NCBI GenBank assembly: GCA_050633785.1
Contig: JBOEHE010000016.1
Location: forward strand, 1-64,000
Source: CALKZN01 sp050633785
GTDB lineage: Bacteria; Pseudomonadota; Gammaproteobacteria; Arenicellales; Arenicellaceae
DNA: 64,000 bases
Direction of reading: 5' to 3'
The first letter of the stretch is position 1. Every line of letters begins with the position of its first letter. Positions 36,421 through 44,698 of this stretch are shown one piece after another. The notes under the pieces were generated by a model that saw only the letters and a program-made list of their open reading frames with translations, was not told the DNA's origin and made no database searches. The position numbers were made by a program, and so were the translations under genes.

Positions 36421-38643
36421 TTAATTATTCACGGCTTTTATCTGACCAATAGAGAAGAAGTTGGTTTCACCAGAACTGTCATCAACCCCATCATTATCAG
36501 TCACAACAAAACCTGCACCATTTTTGTCAATGGCAAAACCTTCCACTTTGTCTGTGACATAGCCATTGAAGGCTTGCAAATCAGCGATAAAGTCATGCAC
36601 CAGTTCCTTTTTCACCAGTGGTAAATCGCCGCCCAGTTCAGCAGGTTTCAAGTCAGCTTGAGCAACGCGGTATAAACGCTTCACAGCCGCCTTTTCACCA
36701 ATTTGATTGTCACGCTCAATGATGTAAACCGAATCGCCATAGGCCGTGATTTCGGACAGTCCCACCCAACCAGTTTCCGCCGGTTCTGTCGGGTAACGCA
36801 CTGCTCCCCATTGTTTGCTTTTGGTGTTATACGACAATAATTTCACCGTATTCACTGGATCATCCTGCCATTGACGCTGGATAGCAATCCACAAGGTGTC
36901 ACCAATGCGGGTGATGCCTTCAGCACCGAAGCGTTTTTCATTGCGCAACAGTTCTGCCGGAAAGGCAATTTCACTCTTCTTTTTGCCAATCTTGCCTTTG
37001 GCATCCACATGATACAGACCATGTGGAATCATTCGTCCAGTGCGTCCTTCAGAAGCCAACCAGAAACCGCCTTTACCATCGGTGGTAATGCCTTCAAGGT
37101 CCAGTTTTTGCGCCGGCATGCCATCACGAGTGACCGGCGTCGCCTGAATAATTTTCGCTGGCGATTGGGTGGCATCAATAGTAAAAATAGTGGGTTGACT
37201 GCGGTAAAAGCTGTCATTCACGGCATACAACCTGCCGGGCTGTTCTGGATCGGCAACCAAACCAGAAAGTGCTCCCCAACCAATGGGACGCCCATCTTTG
37301 ATCACAGATTGCAGCTGTGGGTATGCTGGTTTGCCTGCAGCCAATTCAAACACCATCACATGGGCACGTGGGCCTTTGTCTTCCAGCAAATCTTTTTCAT
37401 TGGCTGTGATCAATAAGTTTTTGGCAGGAATGGCCACCGCTGATTCAGGGCCAACACCGGATGGCAGCAGCTGGACAAATTCAGGCTCGGCACCCGTGTC
37501 TTTATAAACGCCCACCACTGAACCTCGCTCTGACATCACAAAGATATAGCGTTGACCATTGAACGTTGCCACTTCCAGACCTTCAGGTTCAACACCCTTG
37601 TTGCCAGAGCGTTTTTCGGGATAATGTCCCGCCTGCGCCACGATATATTCAAAGCTCAGACCTGATTCAAACAGCACCTTACCCTGCTTGTTGAAAATCG
37701 TGAAACCACGAGAACCGCCTTCATAGTCGCCTTCATTGGCGGTCACAAAGCGCTGCTTGTCCAACCATTTCACCGCATCAGGTTCACGCTTGCGCTGCAT
37801 TTGCTTGCCAGCAAATGTCAAGGCACCTTCTTCGCCTAAATCAACATTGTTCAAATCCACACTGCCAGCCGAAAAATGTGCCAGCACTTTCGCCTGCTTC
37901 GCACTGACAATTGCGATGTGATTGTTTTCCTGCATGGTCACCACAATCTCATTGTTATCATTGAAATCAACAAACTCCGGCTCAGGATCACTGGGTGCAA
38001 TCTCGGCCAGGCCAACCAGACTGACAACTTTTTTGTGTTCGCACACAGGCACGCCTTTGCGCAATGGAATGATCACCAGATGTCCCGCAGGCAACTGCGG
38101 CAATACGCCGTCGTTCAAGTCTTCATCGCGTTCGTTTTCGATGGCAACGGCCACATATTTTTCGTCTTTGGACACCGCCACTGAATCGGGTTGACCACCC
38201 AAGTCACAACGCCCTACCGGTTTTCTCGACACCATCGACAAAGCCAGCAAATGGCCATTGGGTTCAACATAATTCTCAGACGTGTTAACACCCGCCATCA
38301 CATTATCGCCCGCAACCGCCACTGACGTCGGTTCACCAGCCGTTTTATAAAAACCCGCTGCCTTGGGTTGCCTGGGATTTTGAATGTCAAAAAAGCCCAG
38401 CCCCTGCATGGGACTGTCTGAATACACCAAGGTATTGCCGTCTTTCGACGCAGCAATAATTTCTGGAGAAGTTTCCGTTTTCCAATCGGTGCCTTCAGGT
38501 AAATTCTCAGTGGTCGAAATAGCCGCAATTCGTTGAAAAGATGTTGGAACATTGGCTGAATCAGCAAACGCAACAGGCGTAACAACCAAGAGACAGGAAG
38601 CAATAGCCACTGAAACAGCGGCAGGATATCGAATAAGATTCAT
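36421..38643 (-). CDS. Esterase-like activity of phytase family protein
   Basis: A 740-residue exported protein with a signal peptide ending TPVAFADS. The N-terminal half shows beta-propeller-type repeats (EPTSVAVAGDNV, QPDSVAVSKDEKY, VEPEGLEVATFNGQRY). The C-terminal half (about 450-740) has the phytase-like esterase features, including GWGALSGLVADPEQPGRLYAVND, LDLEGITTDGKGGFWLASEGR, GAEGITRIGDTLWI and VEGFAIDKNGAGFVVTDNDG. Many such proteins belong to Pho-type periplasmic or outer-surface phosphoesterases. The exact substrate cannot be told. It shares a bidirectional terminator with the Sel1 gene. Confidence 0.85.
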   Translation of the reverse strand: MNLIRYPAAVSVAIASCLLVVTPVAFADSANVPTSFQRIAAISTTENLPEGTDWKTETSPEIIAASKDGNTLVYSDSPMQGLGFFDIQNPRQPKAAGFYKTAGEPTSVAVAGDNVMAGVNTSENYVEPNGHLLALSMVSRKPVGRCDLGGQPDSVAVSKDEKYVAVAIENERDEDLNDGVLPQLPAGHLVIIPLRKGVPVCEHKKVVSLVGLAEIAPSDPEPEFVDFNDNNEIVVTMQENNHIAIVSAKQAKVLAHFSAGSVDLNNVDLGEEGALTFAGKQMQRKREPDAVKWLDKQRFVTANEGDYEGGSRGFTIFNKQGKVLFESGLSFEYIVAQAGHYPEKRSGNKGVEPEGLEVATFNGQRYIFVMSERGSVVGVYKDTGAEPEFVQLLPSGVGPESAVAIPAKNLLITANEKDLLEDKGPRAHVMVFELAAGKPAYPQLQSVIKDGRPIGWGALSGLVADPEQPGRLYAVNDSFYRSQPTIFTIDATQSPAKIIQATPVTRDGMPAQKLDLEGITTDGKGGFWLASEGRTGRMIPHGLYHVDAKGKIGKKKSEIAFPAELLRNEKRFGAEGITRIGDTLWIAIQRQWQDDPVNTVKLLSYNTKSKQWGAVRYPTEPAETGWVGLSEITAYGDSVYIIERDNQIGEKAAVKRLYRVAQADLKPAELGGDLPLVKKELVHDFIADLQAFNGYVTDKVEGFAIDKNGAGFVVTDNDGVDDSSGETNFFSIGQIKAVNN

Positions 38644-38753
38644 AACTACTCAAACAGGTTAAAATAAAAACCGCAGTATCCCAAGCAAATGTTGCAGCAA
38701 GATTAACATAGCTGGAGGTAGTTAAACTGCTTTTGGGTATTCAGCATTCTGTC

Positions 38754-39092
38754 TCAGGATGCTGATCGATTCGCTGCCAAATACCCCTTGCCCCACTTTT
38801 CCAGCTCCAGCACAACCGGCTCGAGACTCTTTCCCAATTCAGTCAGAGAATATTCTACCTTGGGAGGCACCTGTGGGTAGACCTCGCGATGAACAATGCC
38901 ATTGGCTTCCAGATCGCGCAGTTGCTTGGTCAACATGCGTTGCGTGATATCAGGAATAAGGCGCATCAACTCATTATATCTCCGCGTATCAGAACACAGA
39001 TAATACAAAATCATTCCTTTCCATTTGCCTCCAATCAAATCGAGAGCGGTCTCTGTCGGACACGCTTCCATATCAACATCGATATTAGTCAT
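38754..39092 (-). CDS. HxlR-family winged-helix regulator
   Basis: A 112-residue protein starting MTNIDVDMEACPTETALDLIGGKWKGMILYYL; GGGA lies seven bases before this ATG. The Cys in EACPTETAL is at the position of the redox-sensing Cys of HxlR/YodB-type repressors. The winged helix (RYNELMRLIPDITQRMLTKQLRDLEANGIV) is complete. Divergent from the Old Yellow Enzyme gene with two tandem inverted repeats in between, so it probably represses that gene and senses electrophiles. Confidence 0.88.
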   Translation of the reverse strand: MTNIDVDMEACPTETALDLIGGKWKGMILYYLCSDTRRYNELMRLIPDITQRMLTKQLRDLEANGIVHREVYPQVPPKVEYSLTELGKSLEPVVLELEKWGKGYLAANRSAS

Positions 39093-39106
39093 GCATTGTT
39101 CCCATA

Positions 39107-39141
39107 ACATACAAAAATGTATGTATAGCACAAAAATGTGC
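39107..39141. promoter_or_regulatory. Two tandem inverted repeats, likely HxlR operators
   Basis: ACATACA-AAAA-TGTATGT (39107-39124) and GCACA-AAAA-TGTGC (39128-39141) share the same architecture, ACA-AAAA-TGT, with identical spacers. Their starts are 21 bases apart, two helical turns. They lie between the divergent HxlR and OYE genes. Confidence 0.7.
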
Positions 39142-39210
39142 ATTCTTACAAAAAAGCACGCATTGTTCTACAGTAGCCGAAATTCACATAACTACATAAG
39201 GCTGACTTAA

Positions 39211-40317
39211 ATGCTCAAAGAACATTCACTACTGCAAGCTATCAAAATTAACCATCTATCCCTGAACAGCAGAATCGTTGTTGCTCCCATGAGCCGCGTG
39301 AGCACCCAAGGTGATGGCATTGCCACACCTTTGATGGAGCAATACTACCAACGCTATGCCACAGGTGGCTTTGGCTTAACGATCACAGAGGGCACCTACA
39401 CAGACCGTTCGCTCTCCCAAGCCTATCCCAAGCAACCCGGCATCACCAATGACCAACAACAACAGGGCTGGGCGAATGTGGTCAACGCCACCCACAAAGC
39501 CGGAGGAAAAATCATTCTCCAATTGATGCACGCCGGAGCCTTGTCGCAACACCTGACAAACACCCGCAGCGCCTCAGCCATTCAACCAATGCGGCACATG
39601 TTAGCGGGATACAGCAAAAAACAAGGTCGCTTCCCAGTGCCACAGGCCATGAATCTATCTGAAATTGAGCAAGTGATCGAAGGGTTTTGCCACTCTGCCA
39701 AACGTGCCCAAGCAGCGGGCTTTGACGGTGTTGAAGTCCACGCAGCCAATGGCTACCTGCTGGACCAATTCCTGACCGACTACACCAACGAACGAGAAGA
39801 CCAATACGGAGGCAGCCTAGAAAACCGCTGTCGATTAAGCACCGACATCATCAGCGCAATCAAAGACTGCGTTGCAGACAACTTCATCGTCGGCATCCGG
39901 CTCTCACAGGGTAAAGTCAACGACTTTGACTACACTTGGCCAGGCGGAGTTGAAGATGGCAAAATCATATTTTCAGCCATAGAACAGGCCGGAACCGACT
40001 ACATTCACTTCGCCAGCGAAGGCAAAGGCTTCGACCACGGTTGTCTCAGCCGAGATGGACAAAGCCTGACCAAATTGGCCAGAGACATCACCCAACTGCC
40101 CGTCATCGCCAACGGCGGACTGGGTGATCTCAATGAAGCCAAACGTATTTTCGAAGGCGGACACGCTGATCTGATCGCCCTTGGCACCGCAGCACTGGCC
40201 AATCCAGACTGGCCGCTTCGATTTGAGGCTCAAGATAATATTCGCCCGTTTGACCCTGATATGTTTGCTAATGGTGTGACGGTGGAAGAGCAGTTTAAAT
40301 GGGAAGAAAGACGGTAG
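39211..40317 (+). CDS. Old Yellow Enzyme family NADH:flavin oxidoreductase (ene-reductase)
   Basis: A 368-residue FMN-dependent TIM-barrel enzyme that reduces activated C=C bonds. Visible blocks are the N-terminal LNSRIVVAPMSRVS, QLMHAGALSQ (substrate-binding His), GFDGVEVHAANGYLLDQFL with the following NEREDQYGGSLENR, and C-terminal GGLGDLNEAKRIFEGGHADLIALG. It most resembles the alkene reductase/NemA group. The HxlR pair suggests induction by quinones or electrophiles. It is the last standard gene before the AT-rich island. Confidence 0.9.
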   Translation: MLKEHSLLQAIKINHLSLNSRIVVAPMSRVSTQGDGIATPLMEQYYQRYATGGFGLTITEGTYTDRSLSQAYPKQPGITNDQQQQGWANVVNATHKAGGKIILQLMHAGALSQHLTNTRSASAIQPMRHMLAGYSKKQGRFPVPQAMNLSEIEQVIEGFCHSAKRAQAAGFDGVEVHAANGYLLDQFLTDYTNEREDQYGGSLENRCRLSTDIISAIKDCVADNFIVGIRLSQGKVNDFDYTWPGGVEDGKIIFSAIEQAGTDYIHFASEGKGFDHGCLSRDGQSLTKLARDITQLPVIANGGLGDLNEAKRIFEGGHADLIALGTAALANPDWPLRFEAQDNIRPFDPDMFANGVTVEEQFKWEERR

Positions 40318-40443
40318 TAGATATAGAACTTCCGATACCAGGGGCGGGGTGAAATAATCGACTCTGCCCCTCCCTTTATCCTTCATTCGTTTCTGTAGTA
40401 AGCCCTAAAAGAAGGAAAAAGGGTTGAATCTATTGTTAGACGA

Positions 40444-41709
40444 TTATTCATCAATAAACGATGTAATGCTATCACAAAACTCTTTTATCCCAGATTCATT
40501 CACAATTAACTCAACGTTTTTAATCTGAATCATGTTAGCTATTCCCCACGAAAACTCCTTCAAATCTTTTTTAATAAACTCTCTGTAACTCGGACCATAC
40601 CGCCCAGACGTGTGCTGAATTCTATTGTATCTACTATATGCATTCGCAAAAACAAATAGAGGCTTTACATCCCAATCTTGTGAAACTAACGTTTCTATTT
40701 CCTCCATTCTACGAGGGCCACAAACTACTATTTTGTTCGCTCCGAAATCTGAACTAATTAGATCTTGAGCAATTGCGTCCTCATTCCCATTAGCCCAAAC
40801 CTCTTTTTCCATGAAATCCAAAATAGATCCTTTAAATCCATCGCTATCATTAAATCGATTCCATGCAAATGAACTCATTTCAGCATGAACATAACCAAAC
40901 TCTCTAGCAAGATATTGCCCAATTGTCGTCTTCCCAGCATTGCTTGGCCCTAATACTAAAATCATTTCTTTCTTATTGCCGCCGTTATCATGCCGATGAC
41001 CTGTAAAAACATCATAAGTAGCTTTTTCCAATGGAGCTACAGCTGTGTATGGTGTTTGTTTTCCTAGTTTATGATCAGAGCATATTGTTTTTACTCTATC
41101 AATCAGTTCTCTATTAAATTGGAATGGCGTGAACGGCGTGTCAAGGTCATTAATCAAACAAGTAAAAGTATGAGTAAACACTCCACCTTGTAATTTAGCT
41201 AATTCTTTTGCAGTCTCGCCAGGGCTACAACTAAAGTAAGTTATTACACCTTTTCTTCTAGATAATTCAGCAGTTCTTTCTCCAAAGCTATTAATGCCTC
41301 GGTTATTTTCAGATCTACAAGCATCAATTATTACAACAATATTCCCCGCTCCAGACAACTTAAGAAAATCAACAACATCATCTGTGCTTATTGCAGTACT
41401 CAAATCTGCAAAGACTGTATCTTTAGCGATTAAATAATCCTTTCCATCTATAGAAAAGCCATGGCCTGCATAAAAGAAAACCACAGTATCTGTTTCTGAA
41501 TAGTTTAGATTTTCAAACCCTTGAAGTTTTTCTATTATGTGTTCTGAGATTGGACTACAACATTGATCATTTAATATATTTACTACAATTTCTGGATGCC
41601 TATTACTAAATGACTTTGATATGCTTTCAGAATCTTGAGCACATAGTCCAAGAGTTTGAAAATTGTCATACTCATTAATTCCAATAGATAATAAAGAAGC
41701 GTTGCTCAT
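40444..41709 (-). CDS. Caspase-like protease fused to a P-loop kinase
   Basis: A 421-residue two-domain protein. Residues 1-235 form a caspase-hemoglobinase fold: LLSIGINEY at the start, catalytic His83 in FFYAGHGF and catalytic Cys131 in VVIIDACRS, each after a hydrophobic strand as in metacaspases. Residues 248-421 form a small P-loop kinase: Walker A GPSNAGKT (254-261) and a GPRRMEEIETL segment (331-341) like the lid region of dephospho-CoA/adenylate-type kinases, with Arg-rich RYNRIQHTSGR after it. The ATG overlaps the previous stop (TAATG), so it is coupled to the RFAP-synthase-like gene. I infer a defence effector. AT-rich codon use. Confidence 0.82.
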   Translation of the reverse strand: MSNASLLSIGINEYDNFQTLGLCAQDSESISKSFSNRHPEIVVNILNDQCCSPISEHIIEKLQGFENLNYSETDTVVFFYAGHGFSIDGKDYLIAKDTVFADLSTAISTDDVVDFLKLSGAGNIVVIIDACRSENNRGINSFGERTAELSRRKGVITYFSCSPGETAKELAKLQGGVFTHTFTCLINDLDTPFTPFQFNRELIDRVKTICSDHKLGKQTPYTAVAPLEKATYDVFTGHRHDNGGNKKEMILVLGPSNAGKTTIGQYLAREFGYVHAEMSSFAWNRFNDSDGFKGSILDFMEKEVWANGNEDAIAQDLISSDFGANKIVVCGPRRMEEIETLVSQDWDVKPLFVFANAYSRYNRIQHTSGRYGPSYREFIKKDLKEFSWGIANMIQIKNVELIVNESGIKEFCDSITSFIDE

Positions 41710-42659
41710 TATTTTTGTCCGTTAACGATTTGTGATTGATAGTAGTGAATTGGCTTAAATGGGTATTTACTAATAATTTTTTTTATTCTTTCAGGTTTTT
41801 TGGTTAAACAATACATTGTTGGTCCCATGCTACTAAGGCCAAGTGCAATATTTGTATCCAATGATTCCCAGTATTTTTTAAATTTTAACGTTTCACTATC
41901 CTGATGACTCCATTCTATTTTCTTCATTCCTAATTCTTGTATTGACTTTAATGCCAGTTGAACTCCATCATCACAAGATGATAATAGTGATGGCACAAGT
42001 ACACCAGATATAACTGATAATAACTCCCTAGTTGAGTCATGGGAGAGCGGGCAGTTGTCTTTAAAAATAGCTAACTCAACTTTTCCAAAAACACCTTTTT
42101 TTGCGTACCTGAAATGGCAAATATAATAATCGTTTAAATCAAATGAGGTAATTAATTTGGGAGGTCTTGAAGATGAGTAAGATGAAGGTAAAAATGTACT
42201 TTTATCTCTTGGGAACCTACGGCCAGCATCCCACACTACGCCACCTTTTTGGGAAGCCCAATACCCAACTCCAGAAGTACCTCCGCGTTTTGCCTCAATA
42301 GCTATTTCACTCGGAGAAAGCCCTAACTCAAATAGCTTACTAGTTGCTTTTCCTATGCCTAAAAGTAGCGCAGTTTTAGAGCCGAGACCAATATGACTTT
42401 CTATTTTAGTTGGTATCGTAATAGTAAAATCAGGTAATTTAAATCGAGCAATAAATCGAGACTTTAGTTTTTCAATTTCATTCTCAAATTCAAGATCAAC
42501 ATTCAGCTTACTATTGGAAATATCTCTGCCTACACATATTTCCCACTTTGGTTCATCAATTGCAAAACCGATTCCTCCATCAATGCGCCCCATATAGCCA
42601 CTCTCATTTATTAAAGCAGCGTGAATTCTCGCATGAGATTGTATGGTTACTCTATCCAT
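41709..42659 (-). CDS. Beta-RFAP synthase-like GHMP-fold protein
   Basis: A 316-residue protein whose N-terminal half matches archaeal beta-ribofuranosylaminobenzene 5'-phosphate synthase: RIDGGIGFAIDEP (residues 25-37), HIGLGSKTALLLGIGKA (89-105) and RGGTSGVGYWAS (125-136) followed by GGVVWDAG. In methanopterin synthesis that enzyme forms a C-riboside from PRPP and 4-hydroxy- or 4-aminobenzoate. No other methanopterin gene is visible, so the role here must differ. The gene overlaps the caspase-kinase start by one base and begins 82 bases after the AIPR gene. AT-rich like its neighbours. Confidence 0.8.
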   Translation of the reverse strand: MDRVTIQSHARIHAALINESGYMGRIDGGIGFAIDEPKWEICVGRDISNSKLNVDLEFENEIEKLKSRFIARFKLPDFTITIPTKIESHIGLGSKTALLLGIGKATSKLFELGLSPSEIAIEAKRGGTSGVGYWASQKGGVVWDAGRRFPRDKSTFLPSSYSSSRPPKLITSFDLNDYYICHFRYAKKGVFGKVELAIFKDNCPLSHDSTRELLSVISGVLVPSLLSSCDDGVQLALKSIQELGMKKIEWSHQDSETLKFKKYWESLDTNIALGLSSMGPTMYCLTKKPERIKKIISKYPFKPIHYYQSQIVNGQK

Positions 42660-42741
42660 TTATTATATTAAATGTCGAAGAATGTGTCAGGTGTTGCCAA
42701 TTGCTATGCATCTGAATGGCAGAAACCAGTATACTAAAAAG

Positions 42742-44406
42742 TTATTTTTCATCCTCACCTACCTGAATGAATGAAGCTAGTTTCGTTTTAGTTTTAGCAT
42801 CCTTAAAATATCGGTTAAACGAAAATGATTCGTCACGTTCCTGTGTTAGTTTTACTAGAGCAGATACGTATTCAATAGCTTCAGGTATAAGTTTAACTGT
42901 ATTATCATAGTCAAGTCTTTTGATAGACCTTTCATCACAAATTTGTCCAACGGCAAACAACACATGATAGGCACCATCAATTAGAAAAAGGTGATTCAAA
43001 TCAAAAGATTCTTGCTTTCTGATTGACGATTGGAGTACCTTTTTTATAGATTCAATTGAGTTTAAAATCTTTAGTGAGCACAAAAGCTCATCAGCAATTA
43101 CCTCATCCGTAAAAATCTGATCATACAAATCTGAAAATATTCTGCCTCTATCTTTCTTAGCAACTTCTGGCAAATCAAGAATATATGCTAAATATGCTTG
43201 CCCAGCTGTCAACGCATCAACACGACTCCCCTTCGGTTTATCTGCATGTTGTTTAAGCTTTCTTTCATAATAAAGCCCCATTCCTTCAAACGCCTCTTCT
43301 AATTTCTTTTGAATATCATCATTTGACCTTAAGTCTCTGCTTTTAATCGGAGTTTGACTATTAGTTGACTCAGCAATCGCCAAACTAACTGGTTGAGATT
43401 TTGTTTCAATGATTCTTGCCACTAATAAGACATCATTAAGCTTTTCTGCGTCTAATTGATATGCTTCAAAAAGTGCATTAGAGGTTTGACCTCCATTTAC
43501 GATTTGTATATTTTCTAATTCAACAACAGGTGCTCGTTTACCTTTTGGGTATGAAAACGAATCACAAGTAATAGTGATTCCATTATTCAGATACCAGAAT
43601 AAAGAATTGTCTTCCGACAAGGCTGCTTCAATAATTTTTCGATTTATTTTATTAGTCCTGCTCAAGTAGACTCGCACATTATCATTGAATATTTCCTTGT
43701 TTATCACAGATGGGTTTTCTGAATCAGAAATAACCCTTACTATCTCGCTCGCTTCAATTGTACAGATTAGGCCACGAATATTCCCATCTGTTCGATCAAA
43801 AAAATCCTTATCAACAATCTGTAGTTTATCATTGATTCTTACCGACTTTTTATCAACAAACATCCCAACAATAGAATCAAGGCTGTGATGATGAACATTA
43901 AAGTATTTGAATTTACCTAATGCTGCATTTGCACGAGTTTGCTCCTCATCTGTCATCGGTAATGTGTTACCACAAAAATGAACCTCTACAAAAGGTTTTG
44001 GCTTATCCAAAGCCAACCAAACCTCTCTTACTTTATTCCAAAGTATTGGATTACAGGTGTCCTTCAACGATTTATTCATATCCAATAAATCGTCAAAAAA
44101 TGAAACTAACTTATCTATTTCATTGCTAGGGAAATTCTTTTTCGTATTTTCAAAAGTATCCACATATTTAAATTGGAATATATGAATCGAGTTCCGGCCA
44201 TCTCTATCGTCGATAAAAATAGCGTCAACTCCTCTATCTTTACTTCCATCAGTTATAGAATCCTCTGCTTCTTCGTCTGATATATCAAGTAAAGATGCAA
44301 CCATTAGAATCGGAAAAGCTTTTTGCTCAGAATCAATACCACTTTCCGTATCTAGATAGGCCTTTGTTTTATGACCTAGCGTGTTCCAATCTAATAAGTT
44401 AGTCAT
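42742..44406 (-). CDS. AIPR-family protein with PD-(D/E)xK-like N-terminus
   Basis: A 554-residue protein of the AIPR (abortive-infection phage resistance) family. The family core is plain: NNGITI (274-279), IQIVNGGQTSNALFEAY (300-316) and TPIKSRDLRSND near 355-370. The N-terminal 90 residues carry a possible restriction-nuclease motif, GVDAIF (Asp61), then IFQFKY (Gln78-x-Lys80), the D...QxK form of the PD-(D/E)xK fold. It is the first gene of the minus-strand island operon. AIPR proteins occur in phage-defence loci; the enzymatic action is not proven. Confidence 0.85.
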   Translation of the reverse strand: MTNLLDWNTLGHKTKAYLDTESGIDSEQKAFPILMVASLLDISDEEAEDSITDGSKDRGVDAIFIDDRDGRNSIHIFQFKYVDTFENTKKNFPSNEIDKLVSFFDDLLDMNKSLKDTCNPILWNKVREVWLALDKPKPFVEVHFCGNTLPMTDEEQTRANAALGKFKYFNVHHHSLDSIVGMFVDKKSVRINDKLQIVDKDFFDRTDGNIRGLICTIEASEIVRVISDSENPSVINKEIFNDNVRVYLSRTNKINRKIIEAALSEDNSLFWYLNNGITITCDSFSYPKGKRAPVVELENIQIVNGGQTSNALFEAYQLDAEKLNDVLLVARIIETKSQPVSLAIAESTNSQTPIKSRDLRSNDDIQKKLEEAFEGMGLYYERKLKQHADKPKGSRVDALTAGQAYLAYILDLPEVAKKDRGRIFSDLYDQIFTDEVIADELLCSLKILNSIESIKKVLQSSIRKQESFDLNHLFLIDGAYHVLFAVGQICDERSIKRLDYDNTVKLIPEAIEYVSALVKLTQERDESFSFNRYFKDAKTKTKLASFIQVGEDEK

Positions 44407-44698
44407 AGTTAAGTATTTCTCTATTAGTATTCAGTTTTACACAACATATCGTATTTTGAACAGTGATTCAGATGTGATGTCAGGTCTTGTCTTTCTCCCA
44501 TCTATCAAATATTCGCTACGAGTATAAAACACCAAATTTAAGATTTCATCTAAACACTTTCCCTTTCATTAAAAATAAACAACCATTTAAATATTTCTTT
44601 CAAAAAAATCTATATCAAAACTACTTTTATTCATAACAGCAGAAATCACGGCATACCCCTTCAAACACTCAACTAAATAAACCAACAACAGCTAAAAA
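44407..44698. other. AT-rich intergenic region upstream of the AIPR gene
   Basis: The 292 bases between the AIPR start and the end of the large protein gene hold no gene. They contain one copy of an 18-nt direct repeat (44537-44554) whose partner lies at 49075, and an ATGTCAGGTCTT motif at 44477. The AIPR promoter is expected here on the minus strand. Confidence 0.6.
44537..44558. repeat. Direct repeat, left copy
   Basis: TTTAAGATTTCATCTAAA followed by CACT. The same 18 bases followed by TACT occur at 49075-49096, so 21 of 22 positions agree. The pair brackets the large membrane protein gene and the 106-residue gene. Confidence 0.75.

Noticed and set aside
40339..40371. GC-rich AGGGGC/GCCCCT inverted repeat after the ene-reductase gene
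   Set aside because: Loop of about 20 bases and no T run; too weak to call a terminator, though it may help end the transcript.
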